Both the position numbers and the translations under genes were made by a program. The notes below the pieces were generated by a model, which was not told where the DNA came from, did not search any database, and saw only the letters and a program-made list of their open reading frames with translations. From a virus, in IMG/VR virus record IMGVR_UViG_3300036820_000579, positions 1 to 39,858 of that record: a DNA stretch of 39,858 nt. One strand, given 5' to 3'. Below, piece after piece: positions 38,379 to 39,858 of the stretch (positions are counted from its first letter, which is position 1; each line of letters opens with the position of its first letter).

Positions 38379-39677
38379 ATGAAGCCGAAGGATTCCCGAA
38401 TTTGCATCGTCGGCGCTGGGGCGGCTGGCCTATCAGCGGCGTATTACCTGAAGGAGCGTGGTTATGGGAGGGTGACCGTGCTGGAAGCGGCCAGTCGCGT
38501 TGGCGGAAAGTGCCACTCCGTCGATTTTCGCGGCAGGTCATTCGATGTCGGCGCCAACTATGTAACGGCGAGCTATTCCGAAGTTCTTCGCTTGGCGCGA
38601 AAGTTCGGTGCTGCCCTGTACACCGAATCAGCTGCCACCATCGGGAGGGTCGCTCCCGACGGCAAGATAAAATTCAGAACGCCGCTTGCGGCGATTGCGG
38701 GCAATCGGAAATTCCTCAGCGTCGCGTGGGCCGCTGCCCGCTATTTCTGGATACGCTTTCTGCTGCGCGGCGTCATCGATCGGCCGGGATTCGGTCAGAT
38801 TGGCGAACATGTCGAGCTCTGCGTCTCATTCCGTGATTGGCTAAAGCGCAACAGGCTGGGCGTCCTTGAACCGATGTTTGAGATTCCCATCACGATCATG
38901 GGTTACGGATATCTCGATGAAATTCCGGCGCCGTATGCGCTGAAATATCTCAGCCTTGGGACCTATTGGAGCCTTGTTGCCGTCGCCTTCAGATTGCCGA
39001 CGCGTTGGCCCAAGCGCTTCGTCGCCGGCTTTGAGCGCCTGTGGCATGACGTTGCGGCGCAACTCGATGTCCGCCTTGGCGTCCGTATAGCGGCGATCGA
39101 CCGCAGCGGACCTATCCGCGTCCATCTCGGCAACGCCGACGTCATGGAATTCGACTATTTGGTGTTTGCCTGCCCAATCCACGGCGATTCGTTGGGGCGA
39201 CTCCTCAAGCTGTCGGCCGAGGAAAGCGGCCTGTTCAATCGCATCGTCGTGAACAAATACGTAGTGACGTCGTACGCCATGCCGGACCTGCGGCTGTCAA
39301 GGCGCATCATCGGAATGTCGCCAACGCCGGAAATTGGCCGTCCCTGGGCTATCACGCAACAATATGCCGACAATGAATTCGTTCAGTTCTATACGCGATT
39401 GGGCCGCATCGACGCGAGGTCCAAGGAGAAAGTCATAGATGGCATCTGGCAATTCGCAGCGGCAATCGGAGCCGCTCTTCCGGAAAATTGTATCACCTAT
39501 AATGAATGGGATTACTTCCCGCACGTCACGGTGGATGACCTTCGCCACGGCTTTTATGATCGGCTAGAAGCATTGCAAGGCCAATTCAACACATTCTATT
39601 GCGGTGGCGTAGCCGCGTTCGAATTGGTCGAAACCGTTGTGCAATATTCACGGCTAATCGTCGAGAGATACTTTTAG
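38379..39677 (+). CDS. FAD-dependent amine-oxidase-family oxidoreductase
   Basis: 432 aa from ATG 38379 (MKPKDSRICIVGAGAAGLSA); the frame is open 46 codons upstream but that part looks non-coding and overlaps the divergent gene's 5' region. Dinucleotide fold: ICIVGAGAAGLSAAYYL with GxGxxG at 11-16, the ribose-binding Glu in VTVLEAASRVGGKCHS, and the GANYVTASY active-site strand. The C-terminus has the second FAD-binding motif (TFYCGGVAAFELVETVVQYS). Members oxidise amines, isoprenoids or fatty compounds; substrate cannot be inferred. No signal peptide, so cytoplasmic. Divergently arranged with the small exported protein across ~120 bp. Confidence 0.88.
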   Translation: MKPKDSRICIVGAGAAGLSAAYYLKERGYGRVTVLEAASRVGGKCHSVDFRGRSFDVGANYVTASYSEVLRLARKFGAALYTESAATIGRVAPDGKIKFRTPLAAIAGNRKFLSVAWAAARYFWIRFLLRGVIDRPGFGQIGEHVELCVSFRDWLKRNRLGVLEPMFEIPITIMGYGYLDEIPAPYALKYLSLGTYWSLVAVAFRLPTRWPKRFVAGFERLWHDVAAQLDVRLGVRIAAIDRSGPIRVHLGNADVMEFDYLVFACPIHGDSLGRLLKLSAEESGLFNRIVVNKYVVTSYAMPDLRLSRRIIGMSPTPEIGRPWAITQQYADNEFVQFYTRLGRIDARSKEKVIDGIWQFAAAIGAALPENCITYNEWDYFPHVTVDDLRHGFYDRLEALQGQFNTFYCGGVAAFELVETVVQYSRLIVERYF

Positions 39678-39858
39678 CGCGTGTGGTAGCCGATGGCCTC
39701 GCGAGCGATGAAGATGCGGACAGAGAATGGGAGTTAGTCGCTCGTGAACAACCGCCAAGCCGTTGATTGGGATTCGTTTTTCGGCGGGCAGGTTAGTTTG
39801 AGATTGCAAGGTTTTGGGGTGTTGAGGCCTGGAAGCCTGCAATTTCGTTTTTGGGATT
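39678..39858. other. 3' flank without a gene
   Basis: 181 bases after the oxidoreductase stop. The only readable frame is a short minus-strand one with no ribosome site. I see no clear terminator or RNA gene. Confidence 0.5.

Noticed and set aside
39654-39842. 62-codon minus-strand frame at the right end
   Set aside because: No ribosome site, overlaps the end of the oxidoreductase gene, no recognisable features.

Overview
The window looks like chromosomal DNA of an alphaproteobacterium, most likely a Hyphomicrobiales member close to Bradyrhizobium/Rhodopseudomonas. This rests on high G+C, on the style of the small secreted and membrane proteins, and on tail proteins of the type seen in alphaproteobacterial prophages and gene transfer agents. 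It is an accessory region: one long unusual operon, a small membrane-protein operon, a decayed prophage structural module, and a short host-like flank. I see no tRNA, rRNA, CRISPR array or insertion sequence.

15747 to 309 (minus strand) holds ten tightly packed, mostly overlapping genes that read as one ~15.4 kb operon. In order of transcription: a fused two-domain peptide-type ABC ATPase; a radical SAM enzyme; an 88-residue peptide with a 21-residue internal periodicity; a peptide/nickel-type solute-binding protein; two DppB/DppC-type permeases; a 1269-aa histidine-kinase-like protein; two small unassigned proteins; a receiver-AAA+ protein; and a receiver-DUF3800 fusion. My reading, which is inference, is a signalling or conflict system. 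A radical-SAM-modified peptide, or a ligand resembling it, is handled by a dedicated importer, and a phosphorelay passes the signal to a DUF3800 (RNase H-like fold) effector. This is the best candidate for an undescribed system here.

16079 to 19296 (plus strand) holds small genes of unknown function leading to a DUF4407 membrane protein with a long helical arm. They are divergent from the big operon across a 331-bp spacer.

36103 to 19401 (minus strand) is a siphophage-type head and tail module in canonical order: small and large terminase, portal, prohead protease, HK97 capsid, decoration and coiled-coil proteins, connectors, tail terminator, tail tube, tail chaperone G/GT, tape measure. It is decayed. 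The tail tube gene has a one-base frameshift. The genes normally found between tape measure and the GTA-type 'megatron' baseplate protein are gone, with a plus-strand membrane/coiled-coil gene in their place, and megatron survives only as a ~320-aa chimeric fragment. A tail fibre follows. Integrase, repressor, replication and lysis genes are absent.

36527 to 39677 holds a TIR-domain protein with a six-helix membrane domain like those of membrane adenylate/guanylate cyclases but without the cyclase, a small exported protein, and an FAD-dependent amine-oxidase-family enzyme.
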